A stretch of DNA of 64,000 nucleotides from Cytophagales bacterium (GTDB lineage: Bacteria; Bacteroidota; Bacteroidia; Cytophagales; Cyclobacteriaceae), in contig JAFLBR010000008.1 in assembly GCA_017303795.1 (NCBI GenBank), positions 62,001 through 126,000 on the forward strand. The letters are read 5' to 3'. A program made the position numbers and the translations under genes. The notes below the pieces were generated by a model. That model did no database searches. It was given only the letters and a program-made list of their open reading frames with translations, and had not been told where the DNA came from. The first letter of the stretch is position 1. Each line of letters opens with the position of its first letter. Below, piece after piece: positions 43,580 to 52,405 of this stretch.

Positions 43580-45034
43580 GTGAAGCGCAGAAAAGCAATT
43601 AAAAGCATTGGTTTGGGTCTTACAGCCGGGTTGTGGTTGCCCTCGGCATTGTCATCTTGTAAAAAAGACGACCCCGGTCCCGAAGTTCCGTTCGATGGAA
43701 CTGTTGCCATTATTGGTGGTGGTGCGGCCGGTTTATATACAGCCGATATCTTAAGTTCGAAAGGAATTAATGTAATCATTTTCGAGGCCAGCAATCAGCT
43801 TGGTGGCCGTGTGCGCTCGCTGCGTAATCAACACGAAATCCTGGTACAAACTTCGGCCGATTTTCCAGTTGAGTTAGGAGCAGAAGTAGTTTATGGAAGC
43901 AGTTCATCGTGGGGTAACATTATTAAAAATTATACGCTTACGCGGATTGAATTAGATACGCTATCAACCGAACAATTTATTCTGGAGAACCAGGCAAAGT
44001 CGGCTACCGACTGGGGTGCTGATGCTGATCTGCAAGCAGTAAGAAATTTTATTGATAGCCTGCCTTCTTATTCGGGTGGAGATGTTTCGATGAATCAAGC
44101 CGCGGGTGTAAATGCGCGGGCACAAGCTTTACTCAATTCGTTGGCGGGTAATCGTTTTGGTTCTAATAGTGATAGGGTAGGTGCGAAAGGCGTAGCCGAA
44201 GCATTGAGTTTGATTGAACATGATAATGCGGCTTACCTGATCAAGACGAATCCCCTACAGGATCTTATTACTTCGCGCTTTAGCGGAGTGGTAGGTAAGG
44301 TGCAATTGAATACGGCAATCAAAACCATCAACTACTCAGGCGAAAAAATTATTCTTACCGATCAGAATAGCAATCAGGTTGAAGTTGATAAAGTAATTGT
44401 AACGGCACCGCTGGCTGTTTTAAAAACAGCAGGTATTGCATTTAGTCCGGGTTTGCCCGCAGCAAAAGTTACAGCTATGAATAAAATCGGCATGGATCAT
44501 TGCCTGCGGATTATCATAGACTTTAAACGAAACTTCTGGGGCGATAATAGCGGGTACTTATGGGGCGGCACCCAAGGCCCAGCATATTTTAATCCGGGTG
44601 TATCGCGCAGTGAATTTTACAGAACGTTATCCGTTACCGTGCATGGCCCTAAAGCTAAAGAACTCTCTGATCTGGGCGATGGCATGTTGGATGCTGTGTT
44701 GGCGGAACTTGATGCTATTTATGGGGTGGCTTCATTGTATGTGCGCAAGCAACTTATACCAGATCCAAATTCTGTTGGTAGTTTTATTGAAGGTGATCGT
44801 GTTTGGTTTAAGGCTGATTGGGGGAAAGATGAATTTTTTAAAGGTGGCATTTCGTATTTACCACCAGGCTCAAGCGTTCAAGATCGGATAGATTTCTCAG
44901 CACCTATCAATAATAAAGTATTCTTTGCAGGCGAAGCCACAGACGATAAAGGCGATGCCGGTACGGTTAATGGCGCATTAAATTCTGCCGCGCGGGTTGC
45001 TGAAGAAGTGGTGCAGGCGATTATAAACGCGTAA
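43580..45034 (+). CDS. exported FAD-dependent amine oxidase
   Basis: The product has 484 residues, starting at GTG. The N-terminus MKRRKAIKSIGLGLTAGLWL resembles a twin-arginine signal ending in a lipobox-like LSSC. The FAD motif is IGGGAAGLYTADILSSKG followed by LGGRVRS; the C-terminal FAD contact is FFAGEATDDKGDAGTVNGAL. It belongs to the flavin monoamine oxidase family, which oxidises amines and releases hydrogen peroxide. The substrate is unknown. A small membrane protein gene follows after 41 bp. Confidence 0.9.
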   Translation: MKRRKAIKSIGLGLTAGLWLPSALSSCKKDDPGPEVPFDGTVAIIGGGAAGLYTADILSSKGINVIIFEASNQLGGRVRSLRNQHEILVQTSADFPVELGAEVVYGSSSSWGNIIKNYTLTRIELDTLSTEQFILENQAKSATDWGADADLQAVRNFIDSLPSYSGGDVSMNQAAGVNARAQALLNSLAGNRFGSNSDRVGAKGVAEALSLIEHDNAAYLIKTNPLQDLITSRFSGVVGKVQLNTAIKTINYSGEKIILTDQNSNQVEVDKVIVTAPLAVLKTAGIAFSPGLPAAKVTAMNKIGMDHCLRIIIDFKRNFWGDNSGYLWGGTQGPAYFNPGVSRSEFYRTLSVTVHGPKAKELSDLGDGMLDAVLAELDAIYGVASLYVRKQLIPDPNSVGSFIEGDRVWFKADWGKDEFFKGGISYLPPGSSVQDRIDFSAPINNKVFFAGEATDDKGDAGTVNGALNSAARVAEEVVQAIINA

Positions 45035-45075
45035 TTTTACCTTGTGTTAGTTTTGGTGAAATTACCCACAGGTTC

Positions 45076-45315
45076 GTGCTAAACATATACACTATATTAG
45101 GTTGGGCCGGAGCATTAGCCTACATCACCGCATATTTTCTGGTAAGCACAAAAAAAATCCGCGCAGACAAACCGTTGTTTCATTGGCTTAATATTACCGG
45201 GGCAGTGCTCATGGTAATAAACGCGGTAAGCCAGTTCGATTACCCCAATGTGTTTGTAAATGTAGTGTGGGCGGTAATAGCCTTGTTTGCACTTTATTTT
45301 TACAATAAAAAGTAG
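45076..45315 (+). CDS. small membrane protein, CBU_0592-like
   Basis: The product has 79 residues from a GTG start. Three hydrophobic segments (YTILGWAGALAYITAYFLV, HWLNITGAVLMVINAVS and FVNVVWAVIALFALYFY) match a small three-helix family often annotated as CBU_0592-like. The function is unknown. It converges on the TetR gene with 5 bp between stops. Confidence 0.7.
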   Translation: MLNIYTILGWAGALAYITAYFLVSTKKIRADKPLFHWLNITGAVLMVINAVSQFDYPNVFVNVVWAVIALFALYFYNKK

Positions 45316-45320
45316 TGCTC

Positions 45321-45923
45321 TTAAGCAGGAACCGTAAGCGACAACATTTTCAAAACGGTTTCTTTGTAGTAACTCATCTTGCGGTTGTATTCTTCTTTGT
45401 TGGAAACCATACTGAGATAATAGTAGGCTCCTTCTACAAAAATAAAAATCAGATCAGCTGTTTTTTCAACATCGTCTAATTCAATACTGCCAATATCGTT
45501 ACACTGCTTCAGGGTTTCGGTTAGCATTTGCCGCAGGTTGTCGTGAAGTAGTTTATAATGTTTTTTGATTTTTCTATCGCGGAAGATGAGCGAGAAGCTG
45601 CTGTAGAATACACTGTCATCAAAAAGTTTATCCCACTTACGGGAAAACAGGTTTTCAATAATTTGTTCAAGCCTTTCTTGCGGATCAGCTATTTCATTTA
45701 AAGGCGTATAAATTAGCCGGTACCGCTCCAGAATGTATTCAATCAGCCCATGAATTAAATCTTGTTTCGTTTTAAAGTAGTGCATTATTAAGCTTGGGTT
45801 AACCTGCATGGCATCGGCAACCTTGGCAATAGATGCATTTTCCAGCCCTTGCTTGCGGGCTACTTTATAAAAGGCGAGTATAATTCCCTTTTGTCTGACC
45901 TGTATTAAGTTTTTTCTTCCCAT
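45321..45923 (-). CDS. TetR/AcrR family regulator
   Basis: The product has 200 residues from the ATG at 45923 (a GTG three codons earlier is possible). The N-terminal HTH reads ASIAKVADAMQVNPSLIMHYFKTKQDLI. The C-terminal ligand domain is helical, with no recognisable ligand motif. It is divergent from the susC gene with 104 bp between, and a perfect TetR-type palindrome lies in that gap, so it probably represses the SusCD locus and perhaps itself. Confidence 0.92.
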   Translation of the reverse strand: MGRKNLIQVRQKGIILAFYKVARKQGLENASIAKVADAMQVNPSLIMHYFKTKQDLIHGLIEYILERYRLIYTPLNEIADPQERLEQIIENLFSRKWDKLFDDSVFYSSFSLIFRDRKIKKHYKLLHDNLRQMLTETLKQCNDIGSIELDDVEKTADLIFIFVEGAYYYLSMVSNKEEYNRKMSYYKETVLKMLSLTVPA

Positions 45924-45947
45924 TGTTAACACTAATGTAACTAACTC

Positions 45948-45977
45948 TTGTTTTTAAATTTAAAAAAAGTACATTTA
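45948..45977 (+). promoter_or_regulatory. candidate promoter of the susC operon
   Basis: TTG at 45948-45950 and TACATTTA at 45970-45977 are separated by exactly 19 bp; the -7 box has one mismatch to TAnnTTTG. A start near 45984 would put the palindrome at 45994-46011 just downstream of it. Confidence 0.45.
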
Positions 45978-45993
45978 TTTGTTCAAATTAAAA

Positions 45994-46011
45994 ATTGAAT
46001 GACCATTCAAT
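45994..46011. promoter_or_regulatory. TetR-type operator in front of susC
   Basis: ATTGAATGACCATTCAAT has perfect 8-bp half-sites around two bases. TGAATGAnnATTCA-like sites are known for TetR-family repressors such as FadR. It ends 16 bp before the susC ATG and would block elongation or translation start. Confidence 0.7.
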
Positions 46012-46027
46012 CTAAAACAACAAGCGT

Positions 46028-49000
46028 ATGATGAAAACTTTACACAACAAATCGGGCACAGGAAAACCGGTTACGCTGATCGGTTTTTTCTTGCTACTTT
46101 TTTTAGCAGGCGGTATGGCACACGGGCAGAGTTTTACAGTTACCGGTCGTGTAACGGATGGAACAAATGCATTGCCTGGCGTAACCATCCTTGAGAAGGG
46201 CACGGCAAATGGAACCTCTACAGATGCCGATGGAAAATTTACGTTGATGGTTGGTACTACCAACGCCACACTTACCCTTAGTTTTATTGGGTATAAAACG
46301 GTGGAGGTAGCGGTTAACAATCAAACTACATTAGACATCAACATGCAGGAAGATGTTACTTCGCTTAATGAAGTGGTGGTAACAGCACTAGGTGTGCAAA
46401 AAGATGTAAAGTCGCTGGGTTATGCCGTGCAGAAGGTTGATGGGAATGCCATTCAAAAGGCCCGCGAGCCCAATGTGATCAACTCGCTTACCGGTAAAGT
46501 AGCAGGTCTTGAAATCCGGAATCAAACAGATTTGTTTCAGGATCCAGGCATTCGCCTTAGAGGTGCCACTCCATTGGTGGTTATAGATGGTGTGCCCAGT
46601 GTTGATGCAGATATCTGGAAAATTAATGCCGATGATATAGAGAGTTTTGATGTATTGAAGGGAGCTAACGCATCTGCCCTTTATGGATCAATAGGTCGCA
46701 ATGGGGCGATTATGATTACAACCAAGCGTGGCAGTAAAGCAAAAACCACTGTTGAGTTAAATTCAAGTACCATGTTCCAAACAGGTTTTATCCGCATACC
46801 GGAAGTACAAACCACGTATGGTAATGGATATAATGGTCAATATGCTTATGTGGATGGTTCGGGTGGCGGCACAGAAGGTGGCGGTTGGATTTGGGGCCCG
46901 AAACTGGATCAACGTGATCCCAGTACGCCAAGTGGTTTTTGGGAGACTACACAGTTTAATAGCCCTATTGATGAACTTACTGGCGACCGGATTCCGACAC
47001 CCTTCTTATCGAGAGGAAGAAATAATGTTCAGGATTTTTTTAGAACAGGAATAATTTCAACCAACAACATTAGTATTAGCAGTGGTAATGCCGATGGTAA
47101 TTTCAGAGTTTCCGTTTCGAATAACTATCAAAAAGGTATTGTACCAAACTCACAACTTAATAATACTTCATTTGGAATTTCGGGTGGTTATAAACTGGCT
47201 AAAAACTTACGGGCCGATGCTTCCATTACCTATAACCGGCAGTACACGGATAACTTCCCGGAAACGGGCTATGGTCCGACTAATTATTTATACAACCTTG
47301 TGTTATGGACCGGGCCAGATATTGATGTAAACGATCTACAAAACTATTGGGAAAAGGGCAACGAAGGCATTCAGCAACGCAACTACAACAAGTCATGGTA
47401 TAACAATCCGTATTTTCAGGCTAATGAGTTTTTGAGAGGTTACTATAAAGACAATGTGTTTGGCCAGTTGAAGTTAGACTATACCGTAATGCCGGGTTTA
47501 GATATTATGCTGCGGTCTGGTATCAATCAATATAGCCTTAACCGTACCTGGAAGGAACCTAAAAGTTACGTGGCGTATGATTATGTCTCGCAAGGAAATT
47601 TCTTCCTTTCTACAGAATCAAATTTTAATATCAACACCGATTTACTAGCGCAATACAAAAAGAGTTTTAGCGATAACATCGCTTTAAGAGCAAGCGTGGG
47701 CTTGGCCAATCGCTGGAGAAATTTCAGAACTCAAACCCAGAACACAGATGGATTGGTAATTCCAGGTTTCTATAATCTAAGCAACTCAGCTAATCCTTTG
47801 CGCGGTACAAATAGTGTACAAGAAGAAAATGTGAACAGTGTTTTTGGTACACTTGACCTTGAATTTTATAACGGAATTTTTCTTGGGCTAACAGGTCGGC
47901 AGGATTGGGTTTCTACCATGCCTCTTCAGAATAATTCATTCTTCTATCCATCCGTTTCACTTGCTGGGGTAGTTACAGACTTTATTGATCTCAACACAGC
48001 AAAAATTTCTTTCTTGAAAGTAAGAGGCTCATGGTCGCAGGTAACAGACGGCCAGATAAAAGTAAATGGCACGTATCCTTATCAACATATTCCTGGGTAT
48101 GACCCTGGTGTAAACTGGGGTGGCACACCTTCCTTACAATTTCCGGGTACATTAATAGATCCGAGCATCAGTCCGGAAACTTCAGAAACCTTTGAAGCGG
48201 GTGTAGATGTTCGCTTCCTGAATGGTAGAATTGGAGTTGATGCTGCTGTGTATAGCATTCGCGACTTCAACAACATTTATCAGTTGCCTATGTCTAATGC
48301 CAGCGGATATACCTACAGACTTGTAAACGGTGGCGAATTTTTGAGAAAGGGTTTTGAGGTTACGGTCACAGCCACACCAGTAAAGACAACTTCTTTTACG
48401 TGGAATATTATTGCTAACTATAGTCAGTACCACCGCTATTTAAAATCTTCTTTTGATGGAAGTGATCGATTAGGTTTGATTAAGGTGGGCGAGCGCATGG
48501 ATCAGAATTATTGGTACGGCTACCTGCGTTCACCCGGTGGTCAACTTATTATGGGCACAAATGGATTTCCGCTAAATGATCCCTATCAACGGCCGCAAGG
48601 TTATTCTGATCCGGATTTCATTTTTGGTATAGCCAACAACTTCACATACAAAAATTTTACAGCCGGTGTTTCATTTGATGGTAGAGTTGGTGGCGTAATG
48701 TATTCCACCACGAACCAAAAAATGTGGTGGGGTGGCACACATCCTGGCACCGTTAATCAATTTCGTGATGATGCTAATGCCGGTATCGCATCATTTGTTG
48801 CATCGGGGCTTGTTGTGGTAGAAGGCAGTGCCGAGTACGACAGCGATGGAAACATTACGAGCGATACGCGGGTGTATGCACCCAACGTTACGCCCGTTAA
48901 CTATATCTCGTGGAATACAAACACCAGTAATGCAGACTTAACACATTATTACAATCAGTCTTTTGTAAAGTTGCGGGAGCTTACGGTAATGTATCAGGTT

Positions 49001-49171
49001 CCGCAATCTATCCTGTCGAAATCATTTATTACAAGGGCAAGCATAGGCGTTGTTGGTCGTAACCTGGCGTTATGGTCGAAGATGCCAAACGTAGATCCCG
49101 ACTCAGGCAGCGATAACCTGCAAACGCCTTCTACCCGAAACATCGGTTTTAATTTGAACCTAACTTTTTAA
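46028..49171 (+). CDS. SusC/RagA-type TonB-linked outer membrane transporter
   Basis: The product has 1047 residues. A signal peptide (LIGFFLLLFLAGGMAHGQ) is followed by the carboxypeptidase-regulatory-like domain (VTGRVTDGTNALPGVTILEK) and the plug (LNEVVVTALGVQ, IRLRGATPLVVIDGVPSVDA, VLKGANASALYG, GAIMITTKRG). The 22-strand barrel ends with RNIGFNLNLTF and its terminal Phe. It imports ligand handed over by its SusD partner through the outer membrane. It is the first gene of a five-gene operon under a TetR-type operator. Confidence 0.95.
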   Translation: MMKTLHNKSGTGKPVTLIGFFLLLFLAGGMAHGQSFTVTGRVTDGTNALPGVTILEKGTANGTSTDADGKFTLMVGTTNATLTLSFIGYKTVEVAVNNQTTLDINMQEDVTSLNEVVVTALGVQKDVKSLGYAVQKVDGNAIQKAREPNVINSLTGKVAGLEIRNQTDLFQDPGIRLRGATPLVVIDGVPSVDADIWKINADDIESFDVLKGANASALYGSIGRNGAIMITTKRGSKAKTTVELNSSTMFQTGFIRIPEVQTTYGNGYNGQYAYVDGSGGGTEGGGWIWGPKLDQRDPSTPSGFWETTQFNSPIDELTGDRIPTPFLSRGRNNVQDFFRTGIISTNNISISSGNADGNFRVSVSNNYQKGIVPNSQLNNTSFGISGGYKLAKNLRADASITYNRQYTDNFPETGYGPTNYLYNLVLWTGPDIDVNDLQNYWEKGNEGIQQRNYNKSWYNNPYFQANEFLRGYYKDNVFGQLKLDYTVMPGLDIMLRSGINQYSLNRTWKEPKSYVAYDYVSQGNFFLSTESNFNINTDLLAQYKKSFSDNIALRASVGLANRWRNFRTQTQNTDGLVIPGFYNLSNSANPLRGTNSVQEENVNSVFGTLDLEFYNGIFLGLTGRQDWVSTMPLQNNSFFYPSVSLAGVVTDFIDLNTAKISFLKVRGSWSQVTDGQIKVNGTYPYQHIPGYDPGVNWGGTPSLQFPGTLIDPSISPETSETFEAGVDVRFLNGRIGVDAAVYSIRDFNNIYQLPMSNASGYTYRLVNGGEFLRKGFEVTVTATPVKTTSFTWNIIANYSQYHRYLKSSFDGSDRLGLIKVGERMDQNYWYGYLRSPGGQLIMGTNGFPLNDPYQRPQGYSDPDFIFGIANNFTYKNFTAGVSFDGRVGGVMYSTTNQKMWWGGTHPGTVNQFRDDANAGIASFVASGLVVVEGSAEYDSDGNITSDTRVYAPNVTPVNYISWNTNTSNADLTHYYNQSFVKLRELTVMYQVPQSILSKSFITRASIGVVGRNLALWSKMPNVDPDSGSDNLQTPSTRNIGFNLNLTF

Positions 49172-49182
49172 TCCGATTCCAA

Positions 49183-50634
49183 ATGAAAACAATGAAATAC
49201 ATATTCTTTACAATAATGGTGTTGGCAAGTGCCTGTACCGACTTTGAAGATTTGCAATTAGATCCAAACCGGGCCACGCAGACACATCCGGGTCTGCTGC
49301 TAACAAACATTGAAGCTATAACCTTTAATTATATTGATATTGGTGCCGGGTTAGCCTCGCGTCAATTAGCATATACCGATGGTGCTTCAAACGAACAGTA
49401 TTATAACTGGCAACGTGCAGGGTTTGGTCGCTACAACAGTTTACGACAAGTAACAAAAATGGATCAGGAAGCGGCACGATTAAACCTGGACAATTATCGT
49501 GCGCTCGCACTATTCTTAAAATCGGTTCACATTCTTGAGCTATCGAAAGTTTTTGGCGATGTCCCTTACTCACAAGCCTTGCAGGCTGAAGCCGGAACTT
49601 TCAACCCGGCTTACGATACGCAAGAAGAAATTTACATGCAGGTATTGGCCGATCTGGAAGAAGCAAACAGTTTATTGAATACAAGTAACGGTGCTATAAC
49701 GGGCGATATCATTTATGGTGGTGACATAACCAAATGGAAAAAGCTGGTTAATTCATTCACGCTTCGGGTATTGTTAAGTATGTCAAAAAAAGGCGGAGCT
49801 ATTAGTACGCAGGTAATCAATCGCTTTAACAACATAGTGGACGATCCGGATACTTATCCAATTTTTGAATCGAATGATGATAATGCTTCACTGCGATTTC
49901 AGGACTTGGTGAGTAACCGGTATCCGTACTTTAACAGCAACAGTTTAAAGACTGCCTATTATATGGAGGCGTCCTTCGTAAATTTGCTAAAGGATTTGGA
50001 AGACCCCAGACTATTTGCGTTTGCCGATATTACTCCACAAGCAGCCGATGATGAACTACCCACAACTGATTTTGATGCCTATGGTGGTATTGATGGAAGC
50101 GCCCTGCTGGCGGCCAATACCAACCTGGTAGTAGCGGGAGTAGTTTCAAAAGTTAACCCACGCTACTACAATAATCCGGTTAACGAACCCAGCAACTTGC
50201 TTTCTTATGCCGAAGTAGAATTTATTCTTGCCGAAGCAGCCGCACGCAATTGGATAACAGCCGATGCGGAAGAACATTACAACAACGGAGTAATTGCGTC
50301 TTTTGATTTTTTTGATGCGGCTGGTGTTAACGCTTATCTCTTGGGAAGCGAAGTAGTATTTAATCCATCAACTGCTATTGAACAAATTGTAACACAGAAG
50401 CACATTAACTTTTTTATGAATGGTGGCTGGGAAGCATTCTATAATAATCTGCGAACCGGATTCCCAGCATTTTCGGTTAATGGTGGCGGTGTGCTCAACA
50501 ATCAACTTGTACCCAAGCGCTGGATGTATCCGCAAGATGAATTGTTATACAATAAGGCCAACGTGGAGGCTGCCATACAAAGGCAGTACACCAACGATAA
50601 TATTAATGGCGAAATGTGGCTTTTGAAAAACTAA
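49183..50634 (+). CDS. SusD/RagB-type ligand-binding lipoprotein
   Basis: The product has 483 residues. The signal ends at the lipobox LASAC (Cys18 with this start; a second Met three codons later is possible). SusD-family landmarks are the early LQLDPNRAT, the TPR-like helices (NYRALALFLKSVHILELSKVFGDVPYSQ in parts) and the C-terminal NFFMNGGWEAFYNNLRTGFP. It forms the lid of the SusC barrel and sets substrate specificity. Confidence 0.94.
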   Translation: MKTMKYIFFTIMVLASACTDFEDLQLDPNRATQTHPGLLLTNIEAITFNYIDIGAGLASRQLAYTDGASNEQYYNWQRAGFGRYNSLRQVTKMDQEAARLNLDNYRALALFLKSVHILELSKVFGDVPYSQALQAEAGTFNPAYDTQEEIYMQVLADLEEANSLLNTSNGAITGDIIYGGDITKWKKLVNSFTLRVLLSMSKKGGAISTQVINRFNNIVDDPDTYPIFESNDDNASLRFQDLVSNRYPYFNSNSLKTAYYMEASFVNLLKDLEDPRLFAFADITPQAADDELPTTDFDAYGGIDGSALLAANTNLVVAGVVSKVNPRYYNNPVNEPSNLLSYAEVEFILAEAAARNWITADAEEHYNNGVIASFDFFDAAGVNAYLLGSEVVFNPSTAIEQIVTQKHINFFMNGGWEAFYNNLRTGFPAFSVNGGGVLNNQLVPKRWMYPQDELLYNKANVEAAIQRQYTNDNINGEMWLLKN

Positions 50635-50641
50635 GATCATT

Positions 50642-51478
50642 ATGAAAAAATTATTTGTAATACTTCTTTGCGCAGTTGCATTTGCCTGCGATGAAGACCA
50701 GAAAATAATCGATCCGGTGTTTGAGTTTGTTTCCATAAAAGGAAATGAAACGGCAAACCTAAACGAAAGTACCAATAGCGAGGCGGGCTATCCCATAGTA
50801 ATTCAACTTTGGGCGGCTAAAACTTATTCAAGCGATATTGATCTTACGTTTCAGGCAACCGGAACAAATGCCACAGCCGGAACGGATTTTAATTTGACAA
50901 CAACAACATTAAAGATCAGGGCCGGCAAACTAATTTCGGATACGCTTTGGATTACCACGGTAAATAACGAAACCGCTTCAGCACTTGCGCGTACCGTTGA
51001 AGTTAAGCTTACAGCAGCCAGTCAATCCGCTATTAAAATTGGATTAGGAATAACTAACCCTACAAACAATGCAATTCTGTTTACCATTATTGAAGATGAA
51101 TGTAGTACCCCGCTCACTATTTTTAATGCAGTGCTTACCAATTCAGTTAGTGGTACACCTAAACCAGCCACAGGCGTGCTCGCAGGTAATCAACTTTCGG
51201 TAACAGGAAACCTGATTGACTACGGTGCCTTTCCGGCAGCTTCAATTACAATGACGCTTACGCCTGAGTTTAGTGGAGCTACCAGAGGTAGTGCCACATT
51301 TGGCGAATTTGAATCGGGTACTGATAATGATGGCTACGAGTATAAATTTGCACAGACAGGAAATGGAATATATGATGTGTGTGCAGGTACGGTCAGCATC
51401 GCGTACGATGTCCTATATAAGGAGGGAAATTCGTGGACGTATTGGTATTCTGTAACAAACGCGTTCTCAGTTGATTAA
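50642..51478 (+). CDS. surface lipoprotein with Calx-beta-like domain
   Basis: The product has 278 residues. The signal ends at CAVAFAC (Cys16). Residues 25-150 look like a Calx-beta/immunoglobulin-type repeat (IDLTFQATGTNATAGTDFNL, LARTVEVKLTAAS). The second half is beta-rich and unknown. Proteins of this kind in SusCD operons are often surface glycan- or ligand-binding proteins (SusE/F-like); that role is inference from the position directly behind susD. Confidence 0.7.
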   Translation: MKKLFVILLCAVAFACDEDQKIIDPVFEFVSIKGNETANLNESTNSEAGYPIVIQLWAAKTYSSDIDLTFQATGTNATAGTDFNLTTTTLKIRAGKLISDTLWITTVNNETASALARTVEVKLTAASQSAIKIGLGITNPTNNAILFTIIEDECSTPLTIFNAVLTNSVSGTPKPATGVLAGNQLSVTGNLIDYGAFPAASITMTLTPEFSGATRGSATFGEFESGTDNDGYEYKFAQTGNGIYDVCAGTVSIAYDVLYKEGNSWTYWYSVTNAFSVD

Positions 51479-51493
51479 ATTCCTTTGGGCAGA

Positions 51494-52402
51494 ATGATGC
51501 GTGTGTGGATATACTTGTTTCTCGCAACCTTAACGGGTTGCGAGAAACCCGTTATGGAACCTGAGCCCGTTGAAGAATTTAACGAACTGAAGGTATTGAC
51601 CTTTAATGTGCTCTATTCTGTAGATAATGCAGTAACGCTTCAAGTGCTGCGCGAAACTGCACCAGATGTAATTGGCTTTCAGGAAATCTCGGTTGATAAA
51701 CTAAGCGATCTGGCAGCAAAACTTAAGTACTACCACCATCATTTTCCTAAGACCAGCGCAAACATGAGTTCGCAGGATACTGGAATCTTAAGTCGGTTTC
51801 CCATAGTGCGGTTGCTTACCGATGGCGTTGTGGTGCAAGTGAATAAAGAATTTCAGGTTGCGGTATTTACAGTTCACTTATCTCCATATCCCTATGAACC
51901 ATATGATTTCAGAGATGGTATTATTACCACGCCAGAACAAGCTGTGGCGAGTGCCGCGCATACGCGATTGCCAGAGATTGAACCGGTAGTAGACCAGATA
52001 GAAACCATGCTTGCAGAAAACATTCCGGTTTTTGTAACAGGTGATTTTAACGAACCCTCACACCTCGATTGGAATTCAATTACGGCAAGCAATAATCTTC
52101 ACTTTGGTAAGATTGTTTCATGGCCGGTGAGCAATGCCCTTACTAATACCGGATTGGTAGATGCCTATCGGCTTGAGTTTTCAAATGCGGCTAACTTTCC
52201 CGGAAACACCTGGACACCAGTAAGAACACCAAATAAAGTTTACGATCGCATTGACATTATTTACCATAGTGTGAGCAATGCTTATTTTCTGGATGACATC
52301 CGATTGGTTGGTGGTCCATTAGATGGATCTGGAATTTCAGTAGAAGGTTATGCTTCTGATCATTTTTCTGTTTTGGCCACCTATACTCTTAATCCTCTTT
52401 AG
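51494..52402 (+). CDS. endonuclease/exonuclease/phosphatase (EEP) family lipoprotein
   Basis: The product has 302 residues from the ATG at 51494. The signal ends at LTGC (Cys15). The EEP fold is complete: LTFNVLYSVD, metal-binding Glu in IGFQEISVD, DTGILSRFPIV, TGDFNEPSH with Asp and Asn, and the catalytic His in SDHFSVLA. Members cut phosphodiesters in DNA, sphingomyelin or inositol phosphates. Export and the SusCD context suggest that it releases phosphate groups from an imported nutrient. Confidence 0.88.
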   Translation: MMRVWIYLFLATLTGCEKPVMEPEPVEEFNELKVLTFNVLYSVDNAVTLQVLRETAPDVIGFQEISVDKLSDLAAKLKYYHHHFPKTSANMSSQDTGILSRFPIVRLLTDGVVVQVNKEFQVAVFTVHLSPYPYEPYDFRDGIITTPEQAVASAAHTRLPEIEPVVDQIETMLAENIPVFVTGDFNEPSHLDWNSITASNNLHFGKIVSWPVSNALTNTGLVDAYRLEFSNAANFPGNTWTPVRTPNKVYDRIDIIYHSVSNAYFLDDIRLVGGPLDGSGISVEGYASDHFSVLATYTLNPL

Positions 52403-52405
52403 TTC

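Noticed and set aside
43580-43600. An ATG start for the amine oxidase further downstream
   Set aside because: It would remove the twin-arginine-like signal; the GTG at 43580 gives a sensible exported N-terminus.
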